A stretch of DNA of 64,000 nt from positions 2,294,001 through 2,358,000 of the forward strand of contig NZ_CP056122.1 of NCBI RefSeq assembly GCF_018219455.1, read 5' to 3'. The translations under genes were made by a program, and so were the position numbers. The notes beneath the pieces are model-generated. The model was given only the letters and a program-made list of their open reading frames with translations. It searched no databases and was not told the DNA's origin. This document shows, piece after piece, positions 25,882-35,939 of this stretch (positions are counted from its first letter, which is position 1; every line of letters begins with the position of its first letter). The stretch comes from Moritella sp. 5. GTDB taxonomy: Bacteria > Pseudomonadota > Gammaproteobacteria > Enterobacterales > Moritellaceae.

Positions 25882-26991
25882 TTAAAGCATTGGTGTTTCA
25901 GCTGGAACATTCAATGTATCGTTTTCAACAACACGCACTTTAGCGTGATTACTTAAACGAACTTGACCAGATGTAACAATTTTATCGCCTGCTTTAACGC
26001 CTTCTAAAATATGAGCGATTGAATCAATACGTTCACCGACTTTAACAACAGATTGTGTTACACGTAGGTCCCCGTTTTCATCCTCACGAACGATGTATAC
26101 ATTGTCACCGTATAGTGTGAACGTGATTGCTGTTTGTGGTAGTGTAATTTGATCTGTTACTGTTGGTAGGATGATGCTAGCGCGAGCAAACATACCTGAA
26201 CGCAGTTGTGAATCATTATTTGGAATGTCTGCTTGAATTTGAATTAAACCACTTTGGAAATTAACCGCTGGTTCGATTGCACTGATTTTACCGCTAAATG
26301 CTGTTTCAGGATAAGCATCAACGAAAATTTCAACTACCTGACCTAAGTAAATTTTAGATATTTGTGTTTGAGGTACAGTGAAGCGTAAACGCATAACACT
26401 TGTGTCTTCTAAGCGAACAATCGTTGTACCAGTAGATAAAAACTCACCTAAGAACACATTGCGTAAACCAACTTCACCATCGAATGGTGCTGTAATTTGG
26501 CGGCGTTCAATCACTGCTTTTTGACTTTCGATATCAGCAAGTAGTGAAGAGTAAGACGCTTCTGATTCATCCAATGCTTCTTTAGACACCGCATTTTTCT
26601 TGTAAAGTGCTTTGTATCGTAAATATTTAGATTCAGCTGCGTTAAGTTTTGCTTGTGAACTTTTTAGATTCGCCTTTTCTACTCGCGAATCTAAATTAAC
26701 CAATAATTGGCCTTTGGTTACTTTAGTTCCCGAATCAAACGCAATATGATCGATTTTACCAGCAATTTCGTTAGCAATATCTACACCTTGGTTAGGTTCA
26801 ATGAAACCAATAGCTTGAATTGTTGGGACCCAATTAGTTGTTTTAGTATTAACAACAGTGACTGGGAATTCCGCTTCAGGTATGTTGGCCATAAATTCTG
26901 CAATCTTTTTTTGTTTGAAAAGATTAAAACCAATTACACTACCAAATAAGGTTAGTGCGATTAGTAACATGGCAAAGGTCCACTTTTTCAT
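25882..26991 (-). CDS. RND efflux periplasmic adaptor (membrane fusion protein)
   Basis: A 369-residue membrane fusion protein, first gene of the RND operon. The N-terminus has one membrane anchor (about residues 5-25) and no lipobox. The lipoyl half-motifs flank a helical hairpin (about residues 95-165): GQLLVNLDSRVEKANLKSSQAKL on one side and RRQITAPFDGEVGLRNV on the other. A beta-barrel and membrane-proximal domain follow (VTSGQVRLSNHAKVRV). It links the RND pump to TolC. No adjacent TetR or other local regulator gene is present. Confidence 0.92.
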   Translation of the reverse strand: MKKWTFAMLLIALTLFGSVIGFNLFKQKKIAEFMANIPEAEFPVTVVNTKTTNWVPTIQAIGFIEPNQGVDIANEIAGKIDHIAFDSGTKVTKGQLLVNLDSRVEKANLKSSQAKLNAAESKYLRYKALYKKNAVSKEALDESEASYSSLLADIESQKAVIERRQITAPFDGEVGLRNVFLGEFLSTGTTIVRLEDTSVMRLRFTVPQTQISKIYLGQVVEIFVDAYPETAFSGKISAIEPAVNFQSGLIQIQADIPNNDSQLRSGMFARASIILPTVTDQITLPQTAITFTLYGDNVYIVREDENGDLRVTQSVVKVGERIDSIAHILEGVKAGDKIVTSGQVRLSNHAKVRVVENDTLNVPAETPML

Positions 26992-27289
26992 GAATTGATA
27001 AACTCCGGGGTTTTATATAAACGTTATATAAGCTCTGAGGTGAGACTGCGCTGGTCTATAAATATCTACCATTGCTCGTTCAGATGATGTATTTGTTATA
27101 TTCATTCTAGATGTTAACGGGTCCCAATCAAGTCTTTTGTAGATTAAAAGTGCTTATTTACGTATATTTACCAAATCGGTAATTTTAGTAGTTTTTTCTG
27201 TTGACAATACCTCTAAAAGAGTGACAGCCGACTGCTTTCTTTTTAAACTTTCATGACTGTTTTTCAATCTTTTGTGACTTAGGAATGCT

Positions 27290-29005
27290 TTACTGCTGAT
27301 TGGCTTTTCGGTAGTTCCCTTTGTAGTCAAATATACGATGTTCGATTTTCCAGAAGTATTTTTCTTTTTTTGCAATGACAAAGTCCGGCGCGACAAAGCT
27401 TTGAATTTGGGCTGTTATTTGCTCGGTAGTGGTCGCGCTAATCGGTGACCCTGTAACGGTTCTAGAAAAAATACTGAAAAATCGTTGGCGTTGCTTGTTA
27501 TTACTGAAATAGAAGGTCTCTTTGACAACATCGCCATCTTCATCATGGTAATTTATTTTGATTTTGTCGCCATCAGCTAGCGCTGAAATACCCGAACAGC
27601 GTAACACCTTACGGTCTTTAAGTTGCAGCGCTTTTTTTAATTGATTATCAGGGTCGATCAAATCGACATGGCATTGTTGGCACTCGCGAGCGGCAATATC
27701 ATTTTCGGCATTACATTGTGGGCATTGCTTGTATTTAAAACGGTAATTGCATTGTACTTCACTGCCATTACTGAGCTCAACTAACCCTTGGCAACGCCGA
27801 CCATAATGCTCAATGATATCACCGTCCGCATCCGTTACCCCCCAAAACAAGTTGGCAAAATCACAGCTCGGGCAGGGTACTTGTACCAGATCGCTATTAC
27901 TATTTGGTTTGGTTGATCCTATCTCTGGCTGATATAAATCAAATCCATTACCGGCGTAGTCAATGATTAAACAGTCTGTTTTTCCTTCCGCAAGACGTAG
28001 ACCTCGACCTGCGATTTGCTGGTATAAGCTTACTGAGTCCGTACGGCGTAAAATGGCAATAACATCGACATGTGGGGCATCAAAACCTGTCGTTAATACA
28101 GATACATTGACGAGGTATTTCACTTCTTTGGCTTTGAATTGGCGGATCAGTTCATCACGTTCTTTAATGGCAGTTTTACCTGTGATAATAGCAGCTTGAT
28201 CGTCTGGTAATAGCTTAAATATTTCTTGAGCATGTTTAATACTAGCGGCAAAGATCATGATGCCTTCACGATTGCTGGCAAGTTCGATCAATTGCTTACA
28301 GATAGCTTGTGTTACGCGCGGACTCTTGGCTAAAAATTGATCCAATTGAACTTCGTTATATTCCTGTGGCAAATCGTCAAACTGATAACGCGCAACTGGC
28401 GCATCAATCACTGCAGGTGTGGTTAAAAATCCTTTTTGCACAAGATAGCGTAAAGGCAGCTCGAATATGCAACTTTCAAAGGGTGTTTCATCTTCTGTCC
28501 TAACATAGCCTTGATAATGCTTTTTATAGATCCAACCTTTGTCTAAGCGATAAGGCGTCGCTGTGAGGCCTAGTACTTTCAGCTTGGGATTAGTCTTTTT
28601 TAAATGGCTGATGACTTTTTGGTATTGGCTATCCTCACTTAAACTAACACGATGACATTCATCGATAATGAGTAATGAGTAAAAACCATCAAACTTATCT
28701 AGATTACGGCTTAAAGACTGCACACTTGCAAACGTTGTTTTAAACTCATCTTGTTTTTTACCTAGCCCAGCAGCGAAGATACCGGCTTCAAAACCATCAT
28801 GTTCAAATTTACTGTGATTTTGTTCTACAAGTTCTTTTACATGGGCAAGGATAAGTACTGGATGTCTCGCTAGACGTGCTAACTCTGCTAATACGTGACT
28901 TTTTCCTGCGCCTGTTGGTAAGGTGATAACTGCGGGTTGGTCTGATTTTCTAAAGTGAGCTAAAGCTGCATCTACTGCTGCTTGTTGGTAATCTCGAAGA
29001 GGCAT
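27290..29005 (-). CDS. radD: SF2 helicase-type ATPase RadD (YejH)
   Basis: RadD is an SF2 ATPase that acts with RecA and SSB in double-strand break repair and strand exchange. N-terminal RecA-like domain: Walker A LPTGAGKSH (29-37) and DECH box. Second RecA-like domain: QQIAGRGLRLAEGK, the motif VI arginine region. A C-terminal zinc-binding region has CPSC, a lone C, then CPQC and CQQC pairs, as in the RadD structure. At 571 residues it is close to E. coli RadD (586). It is a single gene; the 298 bp between it and the efflux adaptor contain nothing I can identify. Confidence 0.92.
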   Translation of the reverse strand: MPLRDYQQAAVDAALAHFRKSDQPAVITLPTGAGKSHVLAELARLARHPVLILAHVKELVEQNHSKFEHDGFEAGIFAAGLGKKQDEFKTTFASVQSLSRNLDKFDGFYSLLIIDECHRVSLSEDSQYQKVISHLKKTNPKLKVLGLTATPYRLDKGWIYKKHYQGYVRTEDETPFESCIFELPLRYLVQKGFLTTPAVIDAPVARYQFDDLPQEYNEVQLDQFLAKSPRVTQAICKQLIELASNREGIMIFAASIKHAQEIFKLLPDDQAAIITGKTAIKERDELIRQFKAKEVKYLVNVSVLTTGFDAPHVDVIAILRRTDSVSLYQQIAGRGLRLAEGKTDCLIIDYAGNGFDLYQPEIGSTKPNSNSDLVQVPCPSCDFANLFWGVTDADGDIIEHYGRRCQGLVELSNGSEVQCNYRFKYKQCPQCNAENDIAARECQQCHVDLIDPDNQLKKALQLKDRKVLRCSGISALADGDKIKINYHDEDGDVVKETFYFSNNKQRQRFFSIFSRTVTGSPISATTTEQITAQIQSFVAPDFVIAKKEKYFWKIEHRIFDYKGNYRKANQQ

Positions 29006-29205
29006 ATCGAATCTATCGTTATTAGGTTAGGACATAAAGAGGAATACAGTATAACGCAAAGAGAAATATCTTTGAGCTAAAATTCATAGTGTTATTACAT
29101 AAGGTATAAATTGTGATGGTATTTTATTATTTTTGAAGTAGGCCTTAACGTATTGTTAATTTAGTGCCTATGGTTAAGTAACAATGTGCATTTTAGGAGT
29201 TATTG

Positions 29206-30420
29206 ATGATACCCCAAGCATTCATTTATGACGCGATCAGAACGCCACGAGGTTTAGGTAAACCAACGGGGGCTTTACACGAAGTTAAGCCTGTTAACCT
29301 ATTAGCTGATTTACTTAATCATTTACAGACTCGCAATGGTTTTGATACTGATGCGGTGGATGACATAGTGTTAGGCTGTGTAACGCCTATTAGGGATCAA
29401 GGTGCTGATATTGCTAAAACAGCGGCATTAATTGCAGGTTGGAAAGATAACGTTGCAGGGGTTAGCTTAAATAGGTTTTGTGCGTCAGGCCTAGAGTCAG
29501 TCAATATAGCAGCAATGAAAATACGATCGGGTTGGGAGCACCTAGTTATTGCAGGCGGTGTTGAATCTATGTCGCGTGTAAAAATGGGCAGCGATGGTGG
29601 CGCTTGGTCGATGGATCCTGAAACCAGCCTAGCAACAGACTATATGCCACAAGGTATTGGTGCTGATCTTATTGCGACACTTGATGGCTATAGTCGTGAA
29701 GATGTTGATGCTTTTGCTGCTCGCTCACATCAACGTGCTACAGCGGCTTGGCAACATAACGCATTCGATAAATCAGTTGTTCCTGTATGTGATCGTAATG
29801 GCATGTTATTACTTGATAAAGACCAGCTTGTTCGTCCAGATTGTTCTCTCGCTACATTAGCAAAGCTAAACCCTTCTTTTAGTCGTCTTGGTCAAACTGT
29901 TTTTGATAGTGTTGCTCAACGTCATTATCCACAAGTAGGACAAATTCAACATGTACATACTCCAGGTAATGCCTCTGGGATTGTCGATGGCGCGGCGTTG
30001 GTTTTACTCGGTAGTGCTGAAGTCGGCGTTAAATGGGGATTAAAACCAAGAGCAAAAATCGTTGCTACTGCAGTTGTTGGTGCTGATCCAACAATCATGT
30101 TGACTGGACCTGTCCCCGCGACCCAAAAAGCATTAGCAGTGGCAGGATTAACGATAGACGATATTGATTTATTTGAGGTTAATGAAGCCTTTGCCGCCGT
30201 TGTGATGCGGTTTATGAACGAACTTAATGTCTCGCCAGATATCGTCAATGTGAATGGTGGTTCTATTGCCATGGGACATCCACTTGGGGCTACGGGGGCT
30301 ATTATCTTAGGGACATTGTTAGATGAATTAGAAGCGCGTGACTTGAAACGTGGCCTTGTAACTTTATGTGTCGGTGGCGGCATGGGGATCGCAACAATTA
30401 TTGAACGTGTAGAGGGGTAA
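29206..30420 (+). CDS. Acetyl-CoA C-acyltransferase (thiolase)
   Basis: A 404-residue degradative thiolase that cleaves 3-ketoacyl-CoA with CoA. The nucleophile is C92 in NRFCASGLE; the other catalytic motifs are [15 protein letters not shown] and CVGGGMG near the C-terminus. I use ATG 29206, with AGGAG 6 nt upstream, rather than the overlapping TTG at 29203. It is shorter than FadI (about 436) and lies 3 bp before a FadJ-like gene, so the two probably form the beta subunit and alpha subunit of a trifunctional beta-oxidation complex. Chain-length preference cannot be read from the sequence. Confidence 0.9.
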   Translation: MIPQAFIYDAIRTPRGLGKPTGALHEVKPVNLLADLLNHLQTRNGFDTDAVDDIVLGCVTPIRDQGADIAKTAALIAGWKDNVAGVSLNRFCASGLESVNIAAMKIRSGWEHLVIAGGVESMSRVKMGSDGGAWSMDPETSLATDYMPQGIGADLIATLDGYSREDVDAFAARSHQRATAAWQHNAFDKSVVPVCDRNGMLLLDKDQLVRPDCSLATLAKLNPSFSRLGQTVFDSVAQRHYPQVGQIQHVHTPGNASGIVDGAALVLLGSAEVGVKWGLKPRAKIVATAVVGADPTIMLTGPVPATQKALAVAGLTIDDIDLFEVNEAFAAVVMRFMNELNVSPDIVNVNGGSIAMGHPLGATGAIILGTLLDELEARDLKRGLVTLCVGGGMGIATIIERVEG

Positions 30421-30423
30421 AGT

Positions 30424-32526
30424 ATGTCATCAATCTGTTTAGAGCAAGACGATGCAGGGATAGTACATTTGATTTTTGATAAACCTAGCTCAAAGGTTAA
30501 CCTACTTGATCGTGTGTTTATTGATGACTACATAGTGACGATTAATAAACTAAAGGATATGCAATTTACTGGGGTCATATTACGCTCAAAAAAATCAAGT
30601 TTTTTTGCTGGTGGAGATATAACGGTGCTTAGTGCATGTGCAGAGCAAAGTGTGGAGGACACTTACTTATTATTGTCTTCCCTAAAAGCGGCAATGCGAT
30701 GGCTAGAAACATGCGATAAGCCTGTGGTTGCATGTATTAATGGTGCTGCACTTGGTAGTGGTTGGGAACTCGCGTTAGGGTGTCACCATCGTATAGCATT
30801 ATCGAAGAAAGTAGTGCTAGGCTTACCAGAGGTTACATTGGGCTTAATGCCTGGTGTTGGTGGTGTTGTCAAAATGACTCGGTTGCTGGGTGTCGAGGCA
30901 GTATTACCTTACTTACTCAAGGGTAAACTATTTGATTGCCAAGAGGGTTTAGCGCTTGGATTAATAGATCAAATAGCGGCATCAAATACTCAAATGATGG
31001 CGCAAGCAAAAAACTGGATCTTGTCGCAATCACTGCCAGTGAGACAATGTTTTGATAATAAGGGTTATCAGTTCCCAGGCGGTGATGTTAGCGATCCGCA
31101 TATGGCTGTTGTTATCGCTACCGCTCCTGCAATACTGAAGAAAAAAACACAAGGGAACCAACCCGCACCTGAAGCGATATTATCAGTGATGATTGAATCA
31201 ACAGACATTGATATTGACACCGCATTACGGATAGAGACACGATACTTTATTTATGTCATCCGCAGTCAAGTAGCTAAAAATATGATGAATACGTTTTGGC
31301 ATCAGCATAACGAGATTAAAGCCGGTGCGTCGCGACCAAAGGAACATGCGTTAACGACATTCAGTAAAATAGGTGTATTAGGTGCGGGGATGATGGGGGC
31401 TGGTATTGCTTATGCTTTAGCAAGCCACGGTATTACTGTCATACTAAAAGATATTAGTCTTGAAAAAGCAGTATTTGCCAAGTCATATTCAGCTTCTATT
31501 TTAGCGAATTGTAAATTGTCTGATGCAGAGAAAAGTAGAATATTACAACGTATTATTCCAACAAAAGATCCCATTGACTTGATTGGTTGTGAAATGGTGA
31601 TTGAAGCGGTATTTGAAGATCGTAAAATTAAATCTCAAGCAACCACAGAAATATTACAGGTTGTTGGTGATGATATTATTATGGCATCCAATACATCAAC
31701 ATTGCCGATTACCAGTTTAGCTAATTCGTCTACGAAGCCTGAAAACTTTATTGGTCTGCACTTTTTCTCTCCAGTGGACAAGATGCAACTTGTTGAAATC
31801 ATTAAAGGTGATAAAACATCATCAGCTACTTTGGCCGCTGCTTATGATTTAGTGCTACAGATTGGTAAAGTACCCATTATCGTTAATGACTCTCGTGGTT
31901 TTTTCACATCACGCGTATTCTTTACTTATGTTTCGGAAGGTATGCGTATGCTAAGTGAAGGTATTCCAGGAGAAGTCATTGAAAATGCAGCAATTCAAGC
32001 AGGGTTACCCGTAGGGCCTTTAGCCATTCTTGATGAGGTAAGCTTGTCACTGATTGATAATGTACGTAATCAAGCTCGAATTGATTTAAAAGCTGAGGGG
32101 AAAGCACGACTTGATAATCCTGCTGATGGAGTGTTAGATCAATTACTTGCCCTAAAACGACTCGGTAAATCGACTGGCGCTGGATTCTATGATTATACTA
32201 GAAGAGGGGAAAAGCGGTTGTGGTCTGGTTTAGTCGACTTATTTCCGACAACGGATGACTGGGATATTAATATGGTTAAAGACCGATTATTGTTCGTGCA
32301 ATCACTCGAAGCCCTTAGAGCGTATGATGAAGGTGTCGTTACCAGTTGCCGTGATGCTAATATCGGCTCTATTATGGGATTAGGTTTTCCTGCGTGGACC
32401 GGTGGTGTCTTACAATTCGTTGACCATTATGGTGCGGATAAATTTAAGCAGCGCGCAGAGCAATTATATGAGCAGTTTGGTCCGCAATTTATGCCTCCGG
32501 CCGTATTGTCTCAGTGGAAAGGCTGA
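30424..32526 (+). CDS. Bifunctional enoyl-CoA hydratase / 3-hydroxyacyl-CoA dehydrogenase (FadJ-like)
   Basis: A 700-residue multifunctional beta-oxidation alpha subunit. The N-terminal crotonase domain (about 1-190) has the oxyanion loop and both catalytic acids, in GSGWELALG and LPEVTLGLMPG. The NAD-binding Rossmann domain starts at about 318 with GAGMMGAG (from residue 320), and the dehydrogenase His is in GLHFFSPVDKM. Two C-terminal 3HCDH domains follow. Length is close to FadJ (714). It is co-transcribed with the thiolase. No local regulator; the LiuR-like MerR at 21520 is 8 kb away, so a link is only conjecture. Confidence 0.92.
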   Translation: MSSICLEQDDAGIVHLIFDKPSSKVNLLDRVFIDDYIVTINKLKDMQFTGVILRSKKSSFFAGGDITVLSACAEQSVEDTYLLLSSLKAAMRWLETCDKPVVACINGAALGSGWELALGCHHRIALSKKVVLGLPEVTLGLMPGVGGVVKMTRLLGVEAVLPYLLKGKLFDCQEGLALGLIDQIAASNTQMMAQAKNWILSQSLPVRQCFDNKGYQFPGGDVSDPHMAVVIATAPAILKKKTQGNQPAPEAILSVMIESTDIDIDTALRIETRYFIYVIRSQVAKNMMNTFWHQHNEIKAGASRPKEHALTTFSKIGVLGAGMMGAGIAYALASHGITVILKDISLEKAVFAKSYSASILANCKLSDAEKSRILQRIIPTKDPIDLIGCEMVIEAVFEDRKIKSQATTEILQVVGDDIIMASNTSTLPITSLANSSTKPENFIGLHFFSPVDKMQLVEIIKGDKTSSATLAAAYDLVLQIGKVPIIVNDSRGFFTSRVFFTYVSEGMRMLSEGIPGEVIENAAIQAGLPVGPLAILDEVSLSLIDNVRNQARIDLKAEGKARLDNPADGVLDQLLALKRLGKSTGAGFYDYTRRGEKRLWSGLVDLFPTTDDWDINMVKDRLLFVQSLEALRAYDEGVVTSCRDANIGSIMGLGFPAWTGGVLQFVDHYGADKFKQRAEQLYEQFGPQFMPPAVLSQWKG

Positions 32527-32708
32527 AATTTTATTGCCTTAGTACGACAAAACCCAAGGCTGGCGAAGTCTACGAAGGTAAATTTGAGCTAGTTGGTGAA
32601 TAAATACGATGATGACCGTTTATAAATTAGGCGGTAGCCTTTTAAAACAAATTCACTTAATGTTATTATCCTAGGTTCATGTAACGGTTAACTAGGGAAT
32701 AATAACTA

Positions 32709-33569
32709 GTGAAGGTGCCTCAAAGAATACAACCTCTTGTTGATGACGGACTTGTTGACGAAGTATTACGTCAGTTAATGAGTGGTAAAGAAGCGACTGT
32801 ATACGTTGTGCGTTGTGGTCAGGAGATCCGTTGCGCGAAAGTTTACAAAGACATAGAGAACCGCAGTTTTAAACAAGCGGTGCAATATCGAGAAGGTCGT
32901 AAAGTTCGTAATAGTCGACGTGCTCGTGCAATGGAAAAAGGCTCTAACTTTGGCCGTAATGAACAAGAAAAAATATGGCAAAATGCCGAAGTTGATGCGT
33001 TATATCGCTTAGATAATGCAGGTGTTCGCGTTCCTGAACCTTATGGTTGTTTTGACGGTGTATTACTTATGGAGTTGGTCACGGATGCTGATGGCTTTGC
33101 TGCACCGCGTTTAGCGGATGTTGCATTAACGCCAGAGCAGGCTGTGATTGATCATGGAAAAATGATCCATTACGCAAGATTGATGCTTTGCGCGGGTCTC
33201 ATTCATGGTGATTTATCCGAATTTAATGTACTTGTTGACGAATATGGTCCTGTTATTATTGATCTGCCACAAGCGGTTGATGCGTCAGCAAACAACAATG
33301 CGAAATGGATGTTAGAACGTGATGTTGATAATATGAGACAATATTACGGGCAATACGCACCAGAATTACTTAAGACAAAATATGCTAAAGAAATGTGGGC
33401 TTTATACGAAGCTGCAGAGCTTACTATTGATGTTGAATTGACTGGTCAGTTTATTGAAAATACAGAATCTGCAGATGTAGATGGTATTTTAGATGAAATC
33501 AATGCAGCAAGAGAAGAAGAATTGGAACGCTTAGCGCGTATTCAATTTGCGGAAGAAGAAGTCGAATAA
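32709..33569 (+). CDS. RIO1-family serine protein kinase
   Basis: A 286-residue atypical protein kinase of the RIO family. The ATP-binding region reads LMSGKEATVYVVRCGQEIRCAKVYK, the catalytic loop is HGDLSEFNVLV with D168, and the metal-binding motif is IIDLPQ with D185, which is RIO-type rather than DFG. The C-terminal tail is Glu-rich. RIO1 works in ribosome maturation in archaea and eukaryotes; the role of the bacterial homologues is unknown. The start codon is GTG, with AGGGAA about 10 nt upstream. Single gene with its own terminator. Confidence 0.92.
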   Translation: MKVPQRIQPLVDDGLVDEVLRQLMSGKEATVYVVRCGQEIRCAKVYKDIENRSFKQAVQYREGRKVRNSRRARAMEKGSNFGRNEQEKIWQNAEVDALYRLDNAGVRVPEPYGCFDGVLLMELVTDADGFAAPRLADVALTPEQAVIDHGKMIHYARLMLCAGLIHGDLSEFNVLVDEYGPVIIDLPQAVDASANNNAKWMLERDVDNMRQYYGQYAPELLKTKYAKEMWALYEAAELTIDVELTGQFIENTESADVDGILDEINAAREEELERLARIQFAEEEVE

Positions 33570-33576
33570 AACCATT

Positions 33577-33609
33577 AGCCCCTCGTTTAATTCAACTAAG
33601 GGGCTTTTA
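33577..33609 (+). terminator. Terminator of the RIO kinase gene
   Basis: AGCCCCT (33577-33583) pairs with AGGGGCT (33599-33605), followed by TTTT. Confidence 0.8.
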
Positions 33610-33660
33610 ATGTATTCATTCTATTATTAGACATATTTATTAGCTGCTTATGTTTTAAAT

Positions 33661-34044
33661 CTAATCTGATGTAACGATATCTTTCTCCATATTTGTAATG
33701 CTTTCCTCTGACACATATCGATTTGGGCGCAAACCAACACAGAATTTAGGTAAATCTTGCTCACGTTCTAGATACAAGGCACAGGCGTATAAGTTTTTAC
33801 GCAGTTCTGCATCCTTTATTAATGTGTTCTCCTCCCAATAGTGTAATTCAAAAATGAGAAACCAAAATATATGCTCTTTCTCCCCTGATACTTTTTCGTC
33901 GATGACATCTAGAGATTGCCAATCTTGTAAAACATCCCACACCAAGTTACTTAATACTTTGTAACTGATTTTATGCATGAGAAATTTATTCACATTGTCG
34001 GTTAATAACACAGATTTCTCATTTATAAATGCTACTGCTTGCAT
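33661..34044 (-). CDS. 127-residue hypothetical protein
   Basis: I do not recognise this protein. It is soluble, with no signal peptide, and rich in Trp, Phe and Leu in the middle (VWDVLQDWQSL and HIFWFLIFELHYWEE). The C-terminal part has a CVGLRPNRY element. An upstream in-frame ATG at 34092 exists, but GGAG 8 nt before the ATG at 34044 favours the shorter form. It sits just downstream of the LysR gene on the same strand with an 86-bp gap, and may be co-transcribed with it. Confidence 0.6.
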   Translation of the reverse strand: MQAVAFINEKSVLLTDNVNKFLMHKISYKVLSNLVWDVLQDWQSLDVIDEKVSGEKEHIFWFLIFELHYWEENTLIKDAELRKNLYACALYLEREQDLPKFCVGLRPNRYVSEESITNMEKDIVTSD

Positions 34045-34130
34045 TGGTTTATCTCCACTTGTGTTTAAAACTAATTTTAAGTCTAGCCTCAAACTTTTTT
34101 TTAGAGAGGTTTAGACCGTACAAATAATGC

Positions 34131-35060
34131 CTAAAAAGTAATAGTTCGATCGCGGTCACATTTTTTCGCTAAATGATTAAAATGTTCCCTTAAGAAACTC
34201 AATAACACCCTATGTTTTTTCGAACCCGCGCTTCCTGGTGGAAAAACTCCATATAGATCAATGCTCGAGAGTTCATAATCAAACAACAGTTGTTCGAGTT
34301 TGTTGGCTGCGATTTTTGGAGCTGCATCGTAAAAAGGAATACGTGCAATGCCATGACCGCCTTCTACGAACGCTGTTCTTGCTGCTGCATTATTGGTGCT
34401 AACACTTCCTTTTGGTTTTACGCTGTAAGCTCGGCTTCCTTTCGTTAGTGTTAATGTGCTTGAACTTAATTTGTATAACACCCAGCTATGATCGACAAGT
34501 TCGGTAGGGGTTGTTGGCCGACCGTACTTGTTTAAATAATCAGGTGATGCGCATAGACAGGTTTTCATCGATATTAATTTACGCGCTTGTAAGCCTGAAT
34601 CAGTAAGCGGGGCGCCTCTGATTGCCAAGTCAATGCCCTCCTGCATGATGTTAACGATATCATCAGTAAGCATTATGTCCAATTCAATCTTCGGAAATTG
34701 GATCTTGAACATGTTTAAAGCAGGGACAATTATCTGTAATCCGACATTAACCGGACATGTTACTTTTATCAATCCTTCAGGCTCGTGCTTTAAATTCTCG
34801 ATTTGTTGATTTGCGGCTTCAGCTTGTTGTGCTATTTCTTGACAGTGTTGGTAGTACTGTTGACCCGCTTCTGTCAGTGTAAAACTACGGGTTGTTCGGT
34901 TAAGTAACTTGAGACCTAATTGAGTCTCAAGTTTTTTAAGGTGGTAGCTGACAACAGCGCGAGATAGGTTTAAGTGCTTCGCTGCAGCAGAAAGTGTACC
35001 TTGTTCCACTATTTGTGCGTAAACAACCATACTTTTTAATTGTTCAAAAGAAACATTCAT
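34131..35060 (-). CDS. LysR-family transcriptional regulator
   Basis: A 309-residue LTTR. The N-terminal winged helix (about 1-60) reads FEQLKSMVVYAQIVEQGTLS...LNLSRAVVSYHLKKLE, followed by the linker helix and a periplasmic-binding-protein-like effector domain. The subgroup with TRRTRSFTLTEAG-like linker (NRTTRSFTLTEAGQQYY) includes many regulators of adjacent redox enzymes. It is divergent from the DJ-1/YqhD operon, the typical arrangement for a regulator and its target, so control of aldehyde detoxification is inferred. The effector is unknown. Confidence 0.9.
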   Translation of the reverse strand: MNVSFEQLKSMVVYAQIVEQGTLSAAAKHLNLSRAVVSYHLKKLETQLGLKLLNRTTRSFTLTEAGQQYYQHCQEIAQQAEAANQQIENLKHEPEGLIKVTCPVNVGLQIIVPALNMFKIQFPKIELDIMLTDDIVNIMQEGIDLAIRGAPLTDSGLQARKLISMKTCLCASPDYLNKYGRPTTPTELVDHSWVLYKLSSSTLTLTKGSRAYSVKPKGSVSTNNAAARTAFVEGGHGIARIPFYDAAPKIAANKLEQLLFDYELSSIDLYGVFPPGSAGSKKHRVLLSFLREHFNHLAKKCDRDRTITF

Positions 35061-35176
35061 TAATAAAATCCAGCTAAAGATAACAACACACTTTATTGTA
35101 TCAAAATGTTGAACAGTGTAGTCAATTTACTCTGCATTGTTAGATTTTACATTGAGGTATAGACTGTCTCTATTCG

Positions 35177-35204
35177 TTGTTAACACGCATACAGTATGTA
35201 TAAC
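35177..35204 (+). promoter_or_regulatory. Candidate promoter of the DJ-1/yqhD operon
   Basis: TTGTTA (35177-35182) and TATAAC (35199-35204) are spaced 16 nt, 25 bp before the DJ-1 family ATG. The spacer contains the small palindrome CATAC-A-GTATG. This is a weak prediction from pattern alone. Confidence 0.35.
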
Positions 35205-35228
35205 AGCTCAGACAGAGAGGGAACTATC

Positions 35229-35924
35229 ATGAATAAGAACAGCACAAGTAAGAATATTTTAGTGGTATTAACATCACATGCAGATTTGGGCAATACAGGT
35301 GAGAAAACAGGTTTCTGGGTTGAAGAACTTGCTGCACCTTATTATGTATTTGTTGATGCTGGAATGACTGTTACGCTGGCATCACCTGCTGGTGGTAAGC
35401 CACCAATTGACCCTAAAAGTGCAGATGAGAGCATGCAGACGGATGCAACTCGTCGCTTTGATGCTGATGATGTCGTACAAAAAGCCCTAGCGACAACAGT
35501 TAAATTAATCGATGTTAAAGAACAAGACTTTGATGCGGTATTTTATCCTGGTGGCCACGGTCCATTATGGGATTTAACTGACAACACAACATCAATTGAT
35601 TTATTAGCTGCGTTTATTGCGAATAACAAACCAGTATCAGCTGTTTGTCATGCAAGTGCGGCGCTACTAAACGTTAAAACGCCTGAAGGTGAGTATGTAA
35701 TTAAAGATAAAGCGGTAACAGGGTTTTCAAATACAGAAGAAGATGCTGTACAATTAACTGATATCGTACCTTTTTTATTAGAAGATGAGCTTGTAAAGCG
35801 TGGCGGAGACTATCAGAAAGTTGCTGATTGGACGCCATTTGCCGTACAAGATGGTTTAATCATCACAGGTCAAAACCCAGCGTCTTCAGCATTAGTCGCA
35901 GAAAAACTAATCGCACACGCTTAA
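35229..35924 (+). CDS. DJ-1/PfpI (Hsp31-like) family protein
   Basis: A 231-residue class I glutamine amidotransferase-like protein of the Hsp31/DJ-1 group, whose members act as glutathione-independent glyoxalases (methylglyoxal to lactate) or deglycase-like enzymes. The nucleophile is C140 in VCHASAALL, after the FYPGGHGPLWDL block. I used ATG 35229, preceded by AGAGGGAA, instead of the longer reading from 35196. It is first in an operon with YqhD, 15 bp apart, and divergent from a LysR gene. The pairing suggests reactive-aldehyde defence. Confidence 0.9.
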   Translation: MNKNSTSKNILVVLTSHADLGNTGEKTGFWVEELAAPYYVFVDAGMTVTLASPAGGKPPIDPKSADESMQTDATRRFDADDVVQKALATTVKLIDVKEQDFDAVFYPGGHGPLWDLTDNTTSIDLLAAFIANNKPVSAVCHASAALLNVKTPEGEYVIKDKAVTGFSNTEEDAVQLTDIVPFLLEDELVKRGGDYQKVADWTPFAVQDGLIITGQNPASSALVAEKLIAHA

Positions 35925-35939
35925 TACTAGGAAACAAAT

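Noticed and set aside
27154-27396. 80-residue minus-strand ORF at the 3' end of radD
   Set aside because: It overlaps the last 107 bp of radD in another frame, is Lys/Thr/Ser-rich and has no ribosome binding site.
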